This document shows, in pieces, positions 12,593-24,883 of a stretch of DNA of 64,000 nucleotides. Below the pieces are notes generated by a model. That model saw nothing but the letters and a program-made list of their open reading frames with translations, ran no database searches and was not told the origin of the DNA. This DNA comes from Chlorocebus sabaeus. Taxonomy: Eukaryota > Chordata > Mammalia > Primates > Cercopithecidae. The translations under genes were made by a program, and so were the position numbers. The stretch's first letter is position 1. Each line of letters begins with the position of its first letter. The DNA is taken from assembly GCF_047675955.1 (NCBI RefSeq), contig NC_132911.1:70403133-70467132 (forward strand). Direction: 5' to 3'.

Positions 12593-14329
12593 GTTATTTA
12601 AGTTTTTTTAAAAAACTTCTTCAGTGAGAGCAGGGGTCTTGCTTTTCTCTATATGGGATTGGATCGTCTCTCTTGGCCCTTCTAAAGGGGTCCAATGATC
12701 TCTAATGTTTCTATAAATCTAACAGGAAAGAGCTGAGCTAATAGAATCATATGGCTAATAGGGAACATTTCATAATGTTGATTGTAATACTACAATCAAA
12801 TACTTCTGTTTTCTCTGCTGAGTATTTGACAGAACCATGAGTTATAGGCTGGGATTTCTGGATCCTGTCTGTGTTGTACATGAAGAAAAAATGTTGAGAG
12901 CTGTGGCCTTTAAGCTGTTGAAAAGACATATTTCTCATAATCTAGGTAGCTTTGACACTACACACCACAGCCTGACAATTAAATTTCTCCTTCTCTCTCT
13001 CCCTAATTTCAACCAGTTGATATGCCACATTGAAAGTTAAACCGTTCTGATGCGAAGACACCTCTTTTCTTCAATCAGAACCCAAAAAGCTGTCAGTGCC
13101 ACTTTCCTCATTAGTAACCAATCTGCTTGCCCAGACAGTGCCTCACAGTTTGTATCCAGTGAAAATGCTGCTCCCTGAGAACAGAGGAGCAAACACAGCT
13201 GAGGAATGGAGTAGAGGTTTGCAGACGGTCCCAGGAGCTGAAATTAAATGTGCTGCTCACCTCATCAAGACAGGGGAAGTGAGTGCTGTTGAAGCTTAAG
13301 AGAAGCGCTCCTGATCAGTGATATGTGCCTGAAGAACATTATCCATGGCTGATTCAAGGAATCACTCAGCTCAAGTCTTGACTTATGACTGCTTTTTCCC
13401 TGCATTAGGTGCTCTTTTGAATCAGTACAAGCCATGTCGTCTTCTCCAAGATAGCTGCTGCCACCTTAAAGTAACTAATGAACCCCATTCCTTTACTGCC
13501 ATTACACGGGAAACACACAGTATACATCAGGCATCCTAATCTTCCACTTTAGCTTATTGCAGGGCACAAGAGGCTGTCTAGAAACTTACTCTGTATTCCT
13601 CCAAAAAACTTTAAGGCCCTTGAGCAAATGGACCTCAAGGAAATCTGCTGAGGGTGGTTTGTCACAAAAGACAGAGGACCCCCAAGTCAGATGGCCGTTA
13701 GTCCCAACAGAGGAAGTAAAACAAAGAGGGCACCAAAAGAAAAAAAATGGTTTGCACAGAATTCCATGTGAATGTCTTAGTCATGGTAATAGAAGTGAGC
13801 AATGGAAGGTGGAATAAAAATTCTGGAATTCTGGAGGATCCCAGCCAGAGAGAGCTCTGGATCTGAAGGGAAGGGAGGTGACTGGAGATCCTGCAGAGCC
13901 CACTTTTTTGCAGGCATCATAATGTTCTCTTCATCCCCCTCTGCCCCAGCTGATGTAGCCAGTGGTGGTTCTGCTCTGCAGTCTGAGGTCCCTTCAAAGA
14001 GATGAGTGAGCAATATTCTGCCTTCAAAGGCTCCTTTATTCTTTTTTTCTCTCTTTAAACAGGGATCAGAGTTGAATTACCTTTTTGGAGATTTAGATGA
14101 TAGTACCCCACTTTACTGTAAAAGAAAAAAAAAAAGAAAGCAAGAAAATAATTTGCTGCATTAAAACATATAACCAGGGAGGCCAAGAGAGTGGGTCATT
14201 TGAGGGTATGAGCACTGTAAGCCTCAACAAGAAGAATGCTTACTGTGTGTCCTCTGAATACCTGAATACTGTCTTCTGTCACAGCCTGGTGGTTATTTTA
14301 ATGGAAATACTTTATTTTTAGTTTTTTAC
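12593..14329. other. Spacer, no gene seen
   Basis: No gene or repeat identified. Short frames in 13,096-14,013 occur on both strands, including an 86-codon frame at 13,557-13,817. None has a recognisable domain or a signal peptide. Confidence 0.5.
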
Positions 14330-14799
14330 TGAAGAAGATATGCATAAGGAAAAGTGCACATATAAGTGTATAGCCTCACATAATGAGCACACTCAGGCAA
14401 CTGGCACCCAGAAACAGAAAGACACACGAAGCCCCTTCCCCTAACCTCCTCCAGGCACTCTGCCCCTGAAGAATAACTATTATCTGGCCTTAAAACAGCA
14501 TAGACTAATTTTGCTGTGTTTGTACCTGATACAGCTGAAATGATGAGTGTAATCTCTTGTGTCTGTATTGTTTCCCTCATCATTGTTTGTGGGATTCATC
14601 CATATTGTTGTGTGTAGCTTATGTCAGTCTCCTCACTGCACATACCACAGTGAATATGCCACAGTGTATCCATTCTGCAGCTGAACGGCATCTGGTTAGC
14701 TTCCAGCTGGACGCTATTTCAAATAATGCTGCTATGAATGTCTTGATACATGTTTTTGGTACACATAAGTAGCAAGTCATAATTTTTAGTAATGCTTGG
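14330..14799 (-). mobile_element. L1M LINE 3' portion
   Basis: Read on the minus strand, this matches the end of ORF2 and the 3' UTR of older L1M elements. On the plus strand the signatures are 'gtgggattcatccatattgt', 'cacagtgtatccattctgca' and 'aataatgctgctatgaatgt'. The right end is bounded by the THE1-type LTR at 14,800, which probably inserted into or beside it. Confidence 0.8.
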
Positions 14800-15173
14800 T
14801 GTATTAGTTCATTCTCATGCTGCTAATAAAGATATACCTGAGACTGAGTAATTTATAAAGGAAAGAGGTTTAATTGACTCATAGTTCAGCATGGCTTGGG
14901 AGGCCTCAGGAAACTTACTCATGGCAGAAGGGTAAGCAAACACGTTCTTCTTCACATAGTGGCAGCAATGAGAGATGCCAAGCAAAAGGCGGACAAGCCC
15001 CTTATAAAACCATCAGATCTTGTGAGAACTCACTCACTGTCACAAGAACAGCATGAGAGTAACCACCCCCATGATTAAATTGTCTCCCATCAGCTCCCTC
15101 CCACGACACGTGGGGATTATGGGAACTATAATTGAAGATGAGATTTGGGTGGGGACACAGCCAAATCATATCA
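14800..15173 (-). mobile_element. THE1-type MaLR solo LTR
   Basis: A complete 374-bp LTR in reverse orientation, opening 'tgtattagttcattctcatg' and closing 'agccaaatcatatca'. Diagnostic parts include 'ggaaagaggtttaattgact', 'cccacgacacgtggggatta' and 'gagatttgggtggggacaca', which fit THE1B. The flanks cttgg (14,795-14,799) and cctgg (15,174-15,178) are a 5-bp target-site duplication with one change. MaLR LTRs carry their own promoter and a polyadenylation signal; no activity is claimed here. Confidence 0.93.
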
Positions 15174-15734
15174 CCTGGCCTGAAAGAGGATGCTTATATA
15201 TTTTTCTGTTTTCCAAGTTCCATTTTAGAAATCTCAGTAGGAAAGTGTGTGTTGAATGTATTTCAGAATCTATTAGGAAAAAAAAATAGGAAAATAAGAT
15301 GATTTGATACTCACATCATCTCTCCACAATATTTTGGCAGTTTGTTCTCCAAAATCAAGCAGCAACAACTAAGATTACACAGCAGCTCTGCTTTTCACAG
15401 CTGTGGGACCGCCGCATTCTCACCTGACAACCTCTTCCCACCTCCCAGCAACAACTTGTAATCACCTCAGTCATGTTGTCTATTTTCAGCTCATATAAAA
15501 TTATTTCTCTTTTTTTCAAAAATACTTTTTCCCAGTCTAATTTTGTCCCCCAAAAAATTCTCTGGTGAATTTGAAAATTAAAATTAAAGATACACTAGTT
15601 CAGCCTAGCATCCTGTTTTCAAAATGACACTGAAAAATGTTTTATGGGAGCTAATTGAGCTAACTGAAAAACAAAAAAGAAAAAGCTGTTCCCAGGCTAT
15701 GTGAGGGAAAGAGCTGGGGGTGAGGAGTGGGGTA
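15174..15734. other. Spacer, no gene seen
   Basis: Nothing recognised. AT-rich with a few A runs. Confidence 0.5.
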
Positions 15735-16000
15735 AAACATGGTCCCCAAATTATTTACCACTCCTTTCACCAAGAGGTAGAATCTGGGTGGTGCGTGACA
15801 GCTTGACCAATTGAGAAGCACAGACAAGGAAGGCACTGTGTGGCTTCAAGCCTGGGTCTGAGAGGGCCGTGCAGCTCCCTCTCGGAATCTAGCCGCCATG
15901 CTGTGAGATGCCCGAGTCACATGGAGAGGCCACATGGAGAGGCCAGGTGGAGGCTTATTCAACAGTCCCAGCTGAGACTGACCTTTGAGTCATTCCAGCT
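15735..16000 (+). mobile_element. Possible older MLT1 (J/K-like) LTR fragment
   Basis: 'ggtagaatctgggtggtgcg', a 'cagctccctctcggaatc' part and 'gccatgctgtgagatgcccg' follow the order of the old MLT1 LTRs that carry a GCCATGTGA..GCCC segment. A 13-bp unit, 'cacatggagaggc', is tandemly repeated near 15,920-15,945. The assignment rests on partial similarity only. Confidence 0.45.
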
Positions 16001-16009
16001 ATAATGGGT

Positions 16010-16422
16010 TGAATTGCATCCCCAAAGCTGATATGGTGAAGTCTAACCTCCAGTCCCTCAGAATGCACCTAATTTGGAAATAAAGTCATTGCAGATATAA
16101 TTACTTGAGATGAGGTCACATCTCAGTAGGGTGGGCCCTTAACGTGTCCTTACATAAGAGACACAGTAAGTGTAAGACACAGACACATGGAGAAGACAGC
16201 CATGTGAAGATGGAGGCAGGGACTGAATGATGCTGCCTCAAGCCAAGAGACACCTGTGGTTACCAGAAGCTGGAAGAGGCTAGGGAGGATCCTCCCGTAG
16301 ACGCTTTGGAGGGGCATGGAACTGCCGATGTGTTGATTTTGGACTGTCAGAGAACACATTTCTGTTGTTCCAAGCCATTCAGTTTATAGCATGTTGCTAT
16401 AGCAGCCTTGGAAAATGAATAC
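16010..16422 (+). mobile_element. MLT1-type MaLR LTR (diverged)
   Basis: The order is an LTR start 'aatgggttgaattgcatccc', 'cagtccctcagaatgcacct', 'gtagggtgggcccttaacgt', 'gagaacacatttctgttgtt', and the end 'gccattcagtttatagcatg'. It is older and more diverged than the copy at 1,965. MLT1C or MLT1D is likely. Confidence 0.85.
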
Positions 16423-16844
16423 CCCAGTCCAGATGCCAAATATGAGAGTAATGCCAGCCCCAGCTGACCAAGTCTTCCCAGATGAGGACCCAGCACTGGT
16501 GAATACACAAGCCATCCCCACCTTGCCCTGTCTCAATTCCTGCCCCACAGAAAGAGTGAGCATGATACAGTGGTGGTTATTTTATGCTTCTAAATTTGAG
16601 GTGGTTTGACCTGCCCTGGTAGTAAGTGGAGAAGAAAACCATCACAGTTTCAGACCCAGGTGCCTCAGTCTACACTACACAAGGGGCAGACCGGTCATCG
16701 CTGCTCTGAAAGTGTGCTGAGCCCCAGTGTCCTTTGACAAAGAAGAGTACTTCAGTTGATCATCCCGCAGGAAGCATGAGCATTGAACCAGGAATAAGAT
16801 GCAATGTGTATTGAGGATTTACTAAAAGCCAGGTAATCCTCTAA
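16423..16844. other. Spacer, no gene seen
   Basis: No repeat or gene recognised. Confidence 0.5.
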
Positions 16845-17050
16845 GGCAAGCTTGTCCAAACTACAGCCCACGGGCCACATGTGGCCCAAGACAGCTTCGA
16901 ATGTGGTACAACACAAATTCATAAACTTTCCTAAAACCTTATGAGACTGTGTTTTTTGGTAGCTCATCAGTTAGTTAACTCATCATATCGTTAGTGTTTG
17001 TGTATTTTATGTGTGGCTCAAGACAATTCTTCTAGGTTAAAAAACCTGCC
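16845..17050. mobile_element. DNA-transposon-derived fragment (family uncertain)
   Basis: 'gcttgtccaaactacagccc', then 'gggccacatgtggcccaaga', then 'gtgtggctcaagacaattct' match a common human non-autonomous DNA transposon with 'ccgcggcccgcgggccgcatgcggccc' type ends (shortened here). I recognise the consensus but not the formal name with certainty, so neither superfamily nor strand is assigned. Confidence 0.6.
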
Positions 17051-17194
17051 AGAGTCACAGAGTTAGTACATGGTAATATATAGGCTTCACACGTCGGGAG
17101 ATGGCACCAAGAATCAAGAAGCTTACCATACTCATTGGAAAGAATGGATGTGATGGGGCTAGTTTCCAGAAGAGGACAGTGGCCTGAGTGTTTA
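17051..17194. other. Spacer
   Basis: Nothing recognised. Confidence 0.4.
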
Positions 17195-17300
17195 TCCACT
17201 TAATGGGCATTTCTTGAGCTCTGCGGTGTCACTGAACCATGCTCTTATGGAAGGCACAATCTAATGGGGGATCCAGACATGTAAACTAACAGATAGCTTT
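17195..17300 (-). mobile_element. L2 LINE fragment (tentative)
   Basis: 'gggcatttcttgagctctgc' plus 'cacaatctaatgggggatcc' resembles the reverse complement of the L2 tail. Short and diverged. Confidence 0.45.
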
Positions 17301-18724
17301 TCTTTTTAGTTCAGGCCAAGGCTAGATTATTTCAAAAGAAACTGTTGTAATTAGGAAAATGAGAGAAAATAATGCAAACAAGAAAAAGGGAGTAGTGAGG
17401 TTCCCTTGCTGATAGAAGCAAAGAGAAACTTGAGATCAAAGATAGTTATAGTTCTTAACTATAAACAGAAAGTTTGGGACAAGTCAAGCAGTGGAATGAG
17501 AAATTCAGCAGTGGCCCGGTTCTGTGAGTCTCAGCAGTGCACCATAGACTCTCAGGACCCGAGGTGTCCGATTAAATTGGACCCAGCCCAGCTGGGACAA
17601 AAACACTCACAACCACATCTAGATGAGCTCATTTTTGGACTGCATTTTTCCCTCAATCAAAATATATCTTTTGGAGTCTCAAAGGAGAGGAAAAGGAGGA
17701 AACAGCAGAGATAATACCTCCAGTAGGAAAGGGCATTCTCTGGTTCTCCCACTGCTCAGGACAGCCTGGGCACCACATTCCCCAGAATGGTTACCTGCAC
17801 TGATGGGAAAACACATTCCAGACTCGGGGCACGCCTGTCATGGTGGCCCTGGCTGTCATCCAGCCACTCTAAGGTGTTGCCCTCTTTTGCAAAATTGGCA
17901 GATATAGGTCAATGAAGGCCCTGACCTTAGCTCACTCCCCTGGACTTTCGTCCCGCCAGCCCATCACGACTGCGTTCACCATTTCTTCAAGTGGAATGTT
18001 TCTTCAACAACTTAAAATAGTTTCAAAAAATGTTTCACAGAAAAGAGAAAAGGTCGAGGTTACAGGGAGCTGGTTCACCTTTTTTTTTTTTCTTCTTGAC
18101 CACTGTTAGAAAATCATTTTGTGAGCTAAGATAAGGACTTTGGTTTTTATTTCTGAAATATTTTATTACTGTTTTAAAAAGACAGTGAAAAACACTTCAG
18201 GATGTTCAGTTAGGGAAGAAGTGACCCGGCCCCAGTCCATGGTTTCCTCACACCCTCCATCACCTCCACTGCCTGCTACTCATCTGTAGGAACTGAGGAC
18301 ACTGGAACCCCTGAAAGTCAAACAGCTTTCTCGCTTCTGTTTACCAGGCAGCAATACATTACCTACTGATTTCAGAACAGGGGAAACATTTCCAGTAGAA
18401 CATACAGTATCTTCCTTTGAGGATCTTTTTTTAACCTCCATTATCTTTATTGCAGCCAATGGACATAGAGATAGGGTCACAACCACAGCATAGGTGGAAA
18501 GAGCTCCAAATTCTCCTAGTTCCCACTGCGATGTGCTCTAAAGCTCTTAATGATATTTGCCCTTTCAACATAAAAGTCAATTACATAAAATGGAAGGATG
18601 GAAAGTCAATAGCTGGTGCACTGGCAGGAAGAATGTCATTGCTCTCTTGTCACACGCAGATGAGGGACATTTCCCTCATCTAATCACCTTTGGTGCCAGA
18701 AGCAGCGTACTTCATGATTGGGGC
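17301..18724. other. Spacer, no gene seen
   Basis: Short open frames at 17,406-17,714 and 17,623-17,907 overlap in different frames of the same strand. A 68-codon frame runs at 18,280-18,486 on the minus strand. None resembles a known protein. A T run lies at about 18,080-18,092. Confidence 0.5.
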
Positions 18725-18915
18725 AAACTCTGGGCCAGATCTTGTGGTTTGAAATTCAGGTTCTGCAGTTTACTGTGATTTTGAGTGACTGCTTAATCTC
18801 TCTGAGCCTCTTTTCTTCATCTGTAAAGTGGGGGTAATGATGGCATCCACTTCTTAGGGTACTTGAAACCAATAGGTGAGTTAATACAGGAAAGCCCTTT
18901 AATAACTATGCCTTA
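18725..18915 (+). mobile_element. MIR SINE
   Basis: Clear MIR core: 'gactgcttaatctctctgag', 'cttcatctgtaaagtggggg' and 'gtgagttaatacaggaaagc'. Lacks both extreme ends. Confidence 0.8.
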
Positions 18916-19449
18916 ATGTCTTTGCTATTACTTTTATTCCTGTAAGAAAAGGAGCCAAAGAGTGGAATAAGATGAGTTTATATTGAGATCCTAAAAGACA
19001 GAAAGCTAGTCCCTGTTCTCAATCCTCCTTCTAAAATCACTTTAACCATCAGGTCCCATGATGGTATTCTCATCTATGCAGACAGCAAACTCAGCAACAA
19101 GAAAGAACTCTTAATACTTCTTCTCAAGTCACCAGAAACTCATAGGAAGGCACAGAAGACCAAGTTACAAACTACTCCTTTCATTCCTGTATACATTCTC
19201 TATACCTGTTGACAAGCTGCCCTGTGGTGTATGATATGTAGGGCCAATTAATCAAGGATTATTTGAAAAACATTTTGGAAGAAAAAAAAATCAAGCAATG
19301 GATAAGGTTGAGTGGATTTGCCTAGCTGTCAAATTGCATAATGCCAAAAAGTAGACTGAGAGGAAAGTGGGTAAGAAGAGTTAAACCATAAGGGCTCCCT
19401 TCTTTCCACTTTTGTACCAGGCCTGCCCTTATTTCATAATCAGTTTTCT
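18916..19449. other. Spacer, no gene seen
   Basis: Nothing recognised. Confidence 0.5.
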
Positions 19450-19746
19450 TACTGGCATAGTGGCTCATGCCTGTAATCCCAGCATTTTGGGAGGCTGAGG
19501 CATGAGGATTGTTTGAGCCCAGGAGTTTGAGACCAGCCTGGGCAACATAAAGCAACCCCATCTTTACAAAACAATTTAAAATTAACTGGGCATGGTGGCA
19601 TGGGCCTATAGTCCCAGCTACTCAGGAGGCTGAGGTGGGAGGATCACCTGAGCCCAGGAGGTCAAGGCTGCAGTGAGTGGTGAGCACGCCGCTGCATACC
19701 AGCCTAGGTGACAGAGCAAGGCCCTGTCTCAAGAAAAAAAAAAAAA
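19450..19746 (+). mobile_element. Alu SINE, full length (AluJ-like)
   Basis: A dimeric Alu with left arm, A-rich linker ('caaaacaatttaaaattaac'), right arm and A tail at 19,733-19,746. The left arm has 'gagcccaggagtttgagacc' and 'aggtcaaggctgcagtgag', which are J-like. It is diverged, consistent with an early Alu. Confidence 0.95.
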
Positions 19747-22094
19747 GTGTCTGTATCCTCTAAAGTCTATATCCTTCCTCCTAGCACAATGTCTTACACA
19801 TATCTCTGTTATTTTTCAAAAAAAGAATGACAGGATGGATAGATGAAAGAAACATACATACATATGTGATAGGTAGATATACAGATTATTGAGAGACAGA
19901 AAGAGAGAGAGATGTCAGTTACTTCCTCTTCTTAATCCATTTGGAAGATAAGTATCTAGTTTTTCACAAGTACTCACGATCTCAGTTATGGAAATCTCTG
20001 GGTTTCACTTAAATCAGTTTTCTGTACAGGAATAGGCTTTTTGTGCATTTCATTACACCACAAATTTTCTTTTCAATTTCCACGAAAATTTTATCTTTCA
20101 TTTCATATGAGCAATTTTCATACTAACTGAGACACCAGCTGAAACTGTTTTACAAAGTGATTTTTCTTTCTTTCTTTAGAGAGTGTATGGCGAATTGCTT
20201 GTATTCATAGAACCGGGTCACTGCTGAATTTTACATTCCATTGTTTCATTTACCCAAGACTTCGGTTTTCTAGTTAAGAACTAAAACTGTCTTTGATCTC
20301 AACTTTCTCTTTACTTCTGTCAACAATACTTGATCACCCTTCCTTTCAAATCTTTTTTTTTTTTTTAACCACAGAAAAATCAGTTTTCTTTTACTTCATG
20401 AATACCACCATGAGATGTGGACACCTGGGCAGTCAGCTAGATGAACTCACTGAGCATCTTGATCTCAGACCAGTCTGGAAATATGATAGATCATGGAACT
20501 TGCTCCCCACTTGAGCCCCCATAACATAATGTCTCAACTTGCAGGTCACCTTCATACATATTTGTATTACTTGTCTCAGCATAAATGAAATGCTTCAATG
20601 ACAACCAAATCTCTTATGTATAACCATCTAAAGAGGGGCATCAATATTTCAAAACATTTTCTATAACGTAAGATAGTGAGCAGATTTGGGGGTTTTGTTC
20701 CGCAACATTTTTTTCCAGTGTCTATTGGAGATAACACCATTCACTTTAAGCTTTAGAGATGAAGGAATATTTTTAATAAGGAGTGATGTCAAATAGTGTA
20801 TGCTATAAAGTAGTATGTGTAACTCAAATTCAGTATCCTTGCTTTTCAGTTTCCATTCAAGAGTTCAAAAACCCAGCCTGTTGGATTTCTGAACTTGATT
20901 TTGAGCCTTGAGCATATAGAGTACTACTTGCTTTTCTGGAATTACTTGGCTTGAGTTACACCCTGTGAAATATTCCAGGGATTGCTGTCTATTCGTCTTG
21001 AATCTATCTAAGATAAATCGGATAACACTAAAGATACTTCCTTTATTGCCCAGAAATAGACTGAGCTTAAATTTCAAGTATGTTATTAAAACTGCAAATG
21101 CTTCCCCTAGGAAATCTCTTTCAAGATTGTCCTTGAAGAATGGAAGCTTCTCCTGGGCTGAGTGTTCTTTTTCCTTCCTCGTTGGCCCTTGATCTTTCTG
21201 CTTTCATCTCGATCTCAGCCCAGCTTGCGCCTCATTAAAACCACCTCACTGTGGACTGATGAATGAAAAGGAAATCCATGCCATGTAAAAGAAACCCCTT
21301 TCTGACAACCCAGCACCATAAAAGACAAAATCTCTTCATTGATAACAATGCTAACGTTGGGGTAACACTTGAGTGGATTTTCAAAGCCCTCAGTTCCATG
21401 GGCATTCTCTCCTTAGAGCTCTGAGGTTGGCAATTCTCCCTGTGAAGTGATGGTAATTATCCATCCAGACCTCTTGACTGTTGTGAGACAATCCTGGGAC
21501 CTCCATTCAGGGCATTAGATGTAACTAAACTTCTAATTGCTGCATTATGCAGCCTTGAAATAAATTGAAATCTGAGATTTCATTCAATTAAGAAAAGGCG
21601 CCCGGAGTCCACTTAGCGATGCAGTGCCGACTAGAGCTGCTCATGGCTCGGAGCCAGCTGTACCTAAATGGCGATGTGGCTTCTCCACCATGCTCACACT
21701 TTACGGCTATTGCTTTGCCCAGATCAATTGGGCAGCAGTGTGTCCGTTATTAAGAGACCTGTATAAGTCCATTCTTTTTATAAAACAGACACTCTCACAT
21801 AATCATTGAGGGGTATAAGCATCATTTGAGTTTACTTTACAGCAGTTTTCCCAATGTCAGATGTCAGAATGCCCTAAGGTGCATGTTAAAATATCCTACT
21901 CCAGAGCCACCAAAGCAAATTTTCCAGGAGATTCTTATGATCAGGAATGTATGGGAAACACCAGTTTCATAGCAATCTTTATCTTCGAAATGGGTGCAAA
22001 AACACAATTCACTTTTATCCCAAACATGTATGAAGTGAATAATGTGTCCTTCCTGCAATGTTCTCTGACAGATACAAAGAGAAATTAAATAATA
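19747..22094. other. Spacer, no gene seen
   Basis: Contains a small TACA/GA simple patch at about 19,850-19,912 and T runs. The part at 21,480-21,810 includes a relatively CpG-rich stretch (21,598-21,700) not explained by a repeat I know (see findings). The open frame at 20,965-21,192 has no recognisable domain. Confidence 0.5.
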
Positions 22095-22310
22095 AATTAA
22101 TAATAATATATGTCCGTCTTATGTACCAGGTGCTTTGTATAGTCATCTCCAGATTTTCACAACAAATATATGAGGTAAATTGTAGTTTCCTATCTTACGG
22201 ATAAGAAACTGAGGCTGAGAAAGAATAAGTCACTTGCTTAGTTGCACAGCTAGTAAATGGTGGAACCCCAGTCATTCCAGCTCCTCATCCCATGTGCCAA
22301 TCATTACTTT
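22095..22310 (-). mobile_element. MIR SINE
   Basis: Reverse MIR: 'tgtaccaggtgctttgtata', 'ataagaaactgaggctgaga', 'gttgcacagctagtaaatgg' and 'tggaaccccagtcattccag'. Nearly full length. Confidence 0.85.
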
Positions 22311-22559
22311 CCCTGATTTCCCTTTCTCCTCAAGCAAGATAAGATGTGTGCTTGGAGCACCATGCAAGACAAAATGTGTGTGGGCCCCGTGAGGCTGGCC
22401 AAGTTCTTACAGCACTCAGCGAAGAACTATTGGTGTAGTCTCGATGAAGTCAGAAAGACTTCAAGGAGGAAGCAAGGAGGACAGGTAAGATGAGGTAGGT
22501 GGGAAGAAGGGAGTGTCACAGGGAGGAGAAAGGGCAATAGGGAAAAGAGGATATTGCTT
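22311..22559. other. Spacer
   Basis: G- and A-rich; nothing recognised. Confidence 0.4.
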
Positions 22560-22745
22560 TTTAAAAGCAGTAACAATAAGTATTTATTAAGCACTGAAAT
22601 GCCAGGCAGTTTCTCTGTGCTTTAAATGTGTTCTCACGTTTAGTTTAATGCTCACATCAGCCCAGTGACAGCAGGGACTCAAAGCCCCATTTTGACTTTT
22701 TGAAGTCCCATGTCACAGAGAACAACTAAAGTTCTGTCCACTTTT
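22560..22745 (-). mobile_element. MIR SINE
   Basis: Reverse MIR with 'taagtatttattaagcactg', 'ccaggcagtttctctgtgct' and 'agccccattttgactttttg'. It lies 250 bp from another MIR on the same strand but is a separate copy. Confidence 0.65.
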
Positions 22746-23489
22746 TTCCTTCCCTCCCCTTGTCCCTTGTGAGGAAATTCACACTCCAGCGAGGAAATTC
22801 ACACAGCGTGAACTTCTGCAGACGGGCCAGCTGGTGCTGGGAGAGGGCCAGTCCAAACGTTGGGAACCCCAGAGAAAGTTTTATTTCATGTTGCTAAGCA
22901 AATGCTGAAGTATGTGGAGCTTATGAAAACCACTTGAAGTGGACTAAATTGTTCATAATAATTAAATGTTCCGGGCTCTTCAGAAAGTTCCACGGTTATT
23001 AGTCATGTTCTTTGATCCATGAACTTGCTCTCCTCAGAGTGTGAATCAGAGGCGCAGCCCCTTTGTGTGCAACACTGAAGGGCCCTGAGACAGGGGTGGG
23101 TGCAGGTGGTGGGGGTGGTGGGTTAGGCATGGCCAGCGCTGCTCAGGGAGACAGGACCATTTCTCAGCTTTGTAATTGCCTTTAATGTTCTTTTTAAAAA
23201 CTTTACACTAAGAATTACACAGAACTGGGGACTGGACTTTAAATGATTGAATTTGGTCTCCCTCCAGTGCCCCATCCTTCCCTTCCCTGGCACCCAGCAT
23301 TTTTATGCCTCAGGCACCAAAGCTGTCAGGGGAGCCTGACCCAGGAGGCAGACTTGCCATGTGCCACAGCTGGTATTCTTCCTCTCTCACTTCCTTGCAA
23401 TCTCTTATCAAAACTCAACAGCATAGATTCCCATTCCATCACTGCTAAAAGATAATGATGAGAAAGGAACAAACTGCACCTGTTCTAGG
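22746..23489. other. Spacer, no gene seen
   Basis: Includes a short tandem duplication near 22,768-22,803 ('gaggaaattcacac' twice). A G-rich, GGTGGG-type patch lies at 23,093-23,125. No gene. Confidence 0.5.
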
Positions 23490-23679
23490 AGGCACATCAA
23501 AGGTGCTCTTCAAATGTTAACTCTTCCAATATTCACCATAACTTTAGGAGTAAGAAATATTTTAATTGATGAGAAAAATAAGGAGGGGTTGAGTGATGGA
23601 AGGTTATGTTGTTAATAAGCAGCAGAGACAAGATGTGAATCCAGGACCGAGTCAAAAGCTAATCATTTTCTACTGTACA
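23490..23679 (-). mobile_element. MIR SINE (diverged)
   Basis: 'cttccaatattcaccataac', 'gatgagaaaaataaggaggg' and 'caagatgtgaatccaggacc' follow reverse MIR order. Confidence 0.6.
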
Positions 23680-24146
23680 TGGGTTAGTTTGGGTCCTTGG
23701 AGAAGCAGATGCAGAGTCAGGATTAAACATGTAAGTGATTTACTGGGGAGCCCATGTTAAGGAAAGGGGAGGGAGCAGGAGCAGGCAAGGAGATCCTGCA
23801 GGTGAAAACGCAGGTCTGGCCCCTGTGAAGGAGAGAGAGAAGGGCAGGATGGGCTAGGAGACCCTTAGCTGCAGCACAGTTCCTAGAAAGGTTAGGCCAG
23901 CTGATGGGGATCCCTGAGCCCAAGTGGCCTGTTGGAAGAGCCCTGCATCTCTAGGGAGATCTAGAGGTCTCTAAGAGCATTAGGACTGGGCCATGCTCAG
24001 CCCTGGGCTGGGAGCAGCCTGGGGGACATTGGCCTCACTGTGAACAGGCGGTGGATCCAGACGGGAGCTGCTGGGCTGTCAGTCAATGTTCTCTGCAGCA
24101 GGAGATCCGAGGTCAGAGTTGTGCCTCTTCATGGCCACCGCAGTCA
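23680..24146 (-). mobile_element. 3' LTR of ERVL-type provirus
   Basis: Paired with the LTR at 26,868-27,312. Both begin on the plus strand with 'tagtttgggtcct' and share 'ggggagggagcagga', 'cctgtgaaggaga', 'agctgatgggga' and 'gggagcag' in the same order. Read in its own (minus) direction the LTR starts TGACTGCGG and ends near 23,680. The internal domains lie on its upstream side, so this is the 3' LTR. About 467 bp. The family is inferred as ERVL (MLT2/LTR33-like). Confidence 0.75.
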
Positions 24147-24468
24147 CCCCATTACACGGCAAGATCTACTTTACACAGATTCGGGAAGCAGCTCCTCCAT
24201 GGATCCCATAGGCCACTCTTCCTGAGGAGAGGTCTGGATGACAGAGGTTAGGAACAGGAGCTGCAGTTCTCCTTGTTAGTCCTGGGACCCCATCTGGTTC
24301 TCATCCTCTGCCTCCTCCACTGTCCGTTCAAAGGTCCCTCATCCTCAGCTACTACCTAGGCGGGGCTCGGAGGACGGGGCTGTGGCATGTGTCCATTCAT
24401 AGTCAAAACGGGGCACAGGAGTATTTGTAGGTATCCAAGTGGATGCCCTGGGTTCTGGGTTATGCAAA

Positions 24469-24795
24469 TTACTCCCTGTCCCCGTTGTATAGAAGCACCC
24501 TATCTCCTCTGCTGACAGGGCCAGTGACGCCCACCAGGATGGTAAGCCCTCCTCCCACCAGCTGGTCCTTGGACACAAGGAGTCCAAAGTGCCTTTGTGG
24601 CAATCTCAGCTTATAGTGCAATGGGACCCTTGTTGTGCCCTCTTGCAAGAGCACACTCCCCACTGGAAACTCCCAATTGTGAGAAAAGGAATCACAAAAT
24701 CCCCATGTACCATTAGGAGTGATAAGTAGAGCCATCCCTGCTTTTGCCTTTTGGTTCCAGACCCATACATTCTTCCATAAGGAACACAGTGGCAT
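24469..24795 (-). pseudogene. ERVL dUTPase-like remnant
   Basis: A 108-codon open stretch contains a 'LRLPQRHFGLL' segment followed by 'GVTGPVSRGD', the order of the trimeric dUTPase motifs (the H.GL motif, then the G.ID..Y/RG region). In HERV-L this domain lies at the end of pol. Here the catalytic motif is altered (the tract around GVTGPVSRGD lacks the usual I-D residues), and the frame shifts toward 24,345-24,587, where the continuation moves to another frame. Non-functional. Confidence 0.65.
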
Positions 24796-24883
24796 ATATA
24801 GGCCTCTGATTTAACATATGCACAGCTACAGCCTGGAGGATGGCACCCACTCTCCGAATGCGGCCTCCAAGCTGGCTTTTGAG

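Noticed and set aside
19322..19561. 79-codon minus frame '[24 protein letters not shown]...'
   Set aside because: Alu-derived translation.
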